NCBI GenBank assembly: GCA_029012125.1
Contig: JAQXLM010000141.1
Coordinates: 1-45,502 of the forward strand
Direction: 5' to 3'
From: Eubacteriaceae bacterium
GTDB lineage: Bacteria > Bacillota > Clostridia > Peptostreptococcales > Anaerovoracaceae
DNA length: 45,502 bases
This document shows, piece by piece, positions 44,828-45,502 of this stretch. How positions within the stretch are numbered: the first letter of the stretch is position 1; each line of letters opens with the position of its first letter. The translations under genes and the position numbers were made by a program. Under the pieces are notes generated by a model. The model had not been told where the DNA came from. It searched no databases and saw only the letters and a list, made by a program, of their open reading frames with translations.

Positions 44828-45502
44828 ATGGAATATTTTATAATATCGCTATCGATCATTCTTAATGGGTTGGTTGTCGTATCCAATACGGCTATGAACT
44901 CAGTTAACAGAAATAAAATAAAGCAACTGGCAGAAAACAACGATAAAGCAGCGTTGGCATTACAATATTTATTGGAGAAACCAATCCTATACAGATTTAC
45001 CAACAGACTTCTCAGCTATACGGTCTTTGCTGTAGGCTTGTATTTCTCAATACAGCTTCCATATTATAAACCTGTGGCAATTGCCATGTATGTGGGAATT
45101 ATACTTGCCTTAAGCGAATACTTTACAAGAAAGCTTGCTGAACAGCACAGCGAAGGAATCGCATTAACTTTTGCAGTTGTTGAGAAACTGCTGGTACTTA
45201 TTCTGAAACCAATAGTTTTGATTCCAGCCTGCCTGGCCAATCTTCTTCTGATGATTTTTAATCAGAAAACCAATATTGATGACAGTGAATACTCAGAAGA
45301 GAAAGTTATGTCGATCCTGGAGGTAGGACAGCAAAGTGGTGAAATCAAAGAAGAAGGCAAGAAAATGATTAACAGCATCTTTGCTTTCGACGACGAGCTT
45401 GCCTATGAGATTATGACGCCGAGAACGGATGTATTTCTTATAGATATCAATGATCCACCTAGTGAGTATCTGGATCAGCTGATGGAATTAAGACATTCCC
45501 GT
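44828..45502 (+). CDS. CNNM/CBS-domain (HlyC/CorC-type) membrane protein, 5' part (partial)
   Basis: The first 225 codons of a protein running off the window. The N-terminal CNNM-like membrane domain (about 1-150) has four hydrophobic segments, beginning EYFIISLSIILNGLVVVSNTAMNSVNR. It is followed by SEEKVMSILEVGQQSGEIKEEGKKMINSIFAFDDELAYEIMTPRTDV, the standard linker leading into the CBS pair. Such proteins are implicated in Mg2+/Co2+ efflux or, loosely, as haemolysin-like proteins. The ATG lies 17 bases after AAGGAG, unusually far, and no closer in-frame start codon exists. The rest of the gene is outside the window. Confidence 0.85.
   Translation, partial: MEYFIISLSIILNGLVVVSNTAMNSVNRNKIKQLAENNDKAALALQYLLEKPILYRFTNRLLSYTVFAVGLYFSIQLPYYKPVAIAMYVGIILALSEYFTRKLAEQHSEGIALTFAVVEKLLVLILKPIVLIPACLANLLLMIFNQKTNIDDSEYSEEKVMSILEVGQQSGEIKEEGKKMINSIFAFDDELAYEIMTPRTDVFLIDINDPPSEYLDQLMELRHSR

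Overview
The window is a dense block of core chromosomal genes from a low-to-moderate G+C, endospore-forming member of the Clostridia (Firmicutes). This rests on an alpha/beta-type SASP gene, a YlbJ-type sporulation membrane protein, strong AGGAGG ribosome-binding sites, AGA as the favoured Arg codon, fused SecDF, RNase J, HemZ and a giant two-domain 2-hydroxyacyl-CoA dehydratase activase. Gene order resembles Peptostreptococcales/Lachnospiraceae-like anaerobes; I cannot fix the genus. Every protein gene except one 63-codon membrane protein lies on the + strand, consistent with one replichore arm transcribed along fork movement.

Layout. 1-2901: end of rpmB, a convergent small membrane protein, asp23-like gene overlapping recG. 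2987-3187: SASP gene with its own terminator. 3248-6991: promoter, then rsmD-coaD-coiled-coil protein-ylbJ-tmcAL. 7057-11497: the macromolecular-synthesis cluster dnaG-rpoD-trmK-nif3-like. 11507-11863: RNase P RNA, whose promoter sits inside the end of the nif3-like gene. 11909-17540: MATE exporter and the 1406-residue activase. 17530-18600: yebC with a good promoter and strong terminator, facing a minus-strand 6S RNA gene. 18667-24430: formate/nitrite-type channel, polA, coaE and a membrane-anchored family-5 solute-binding protein. 24444-24751: two tRNA-Leu genes with separate promoters. 24790-29891: yajC, secDF, rel. 29907-34918: MBL hydrolase, hemZ, hisS, aspS. 34906-41170: nadD-yqeK-rsfS-leuS-rnj-ylbF-like. 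41154-44793: efp, mltG, trmR, trhP. 44828-end: start of a CNNM/CBS-type membrane protein.

Functionally the window covers replication priming and repair (DnaG, PolA, RecG), transcription (sigma-A, 6S RNA), tRNA maturation and modification (RNase P, TmcAL, TrmK, TrmR/TrhP), aminoacylation (His, Asp, Leu), CoA and NAD synthesis (CoaD, CoaE, NadD), protein export (YajC, SecDF), stringent response (Rel), RNA decay (RNase J, YlbF-like) and cell-wall synthesis (MltG).

I see no mobile element, CRISPR array, prophage or defence island, and no convincing new multi-gene system. The points most worth a second look are the 6S RNA locus, several hairpins placed over ribosome-binding sites or start codons (SASP, ylbJ, trmK), the orphan giant activase, a solute-binding protein without lipobox or permease, and gene losses relative to the usual clostridial order (fakA, recJ, apt). 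All homology calls come from reading motifs; no database search was run.
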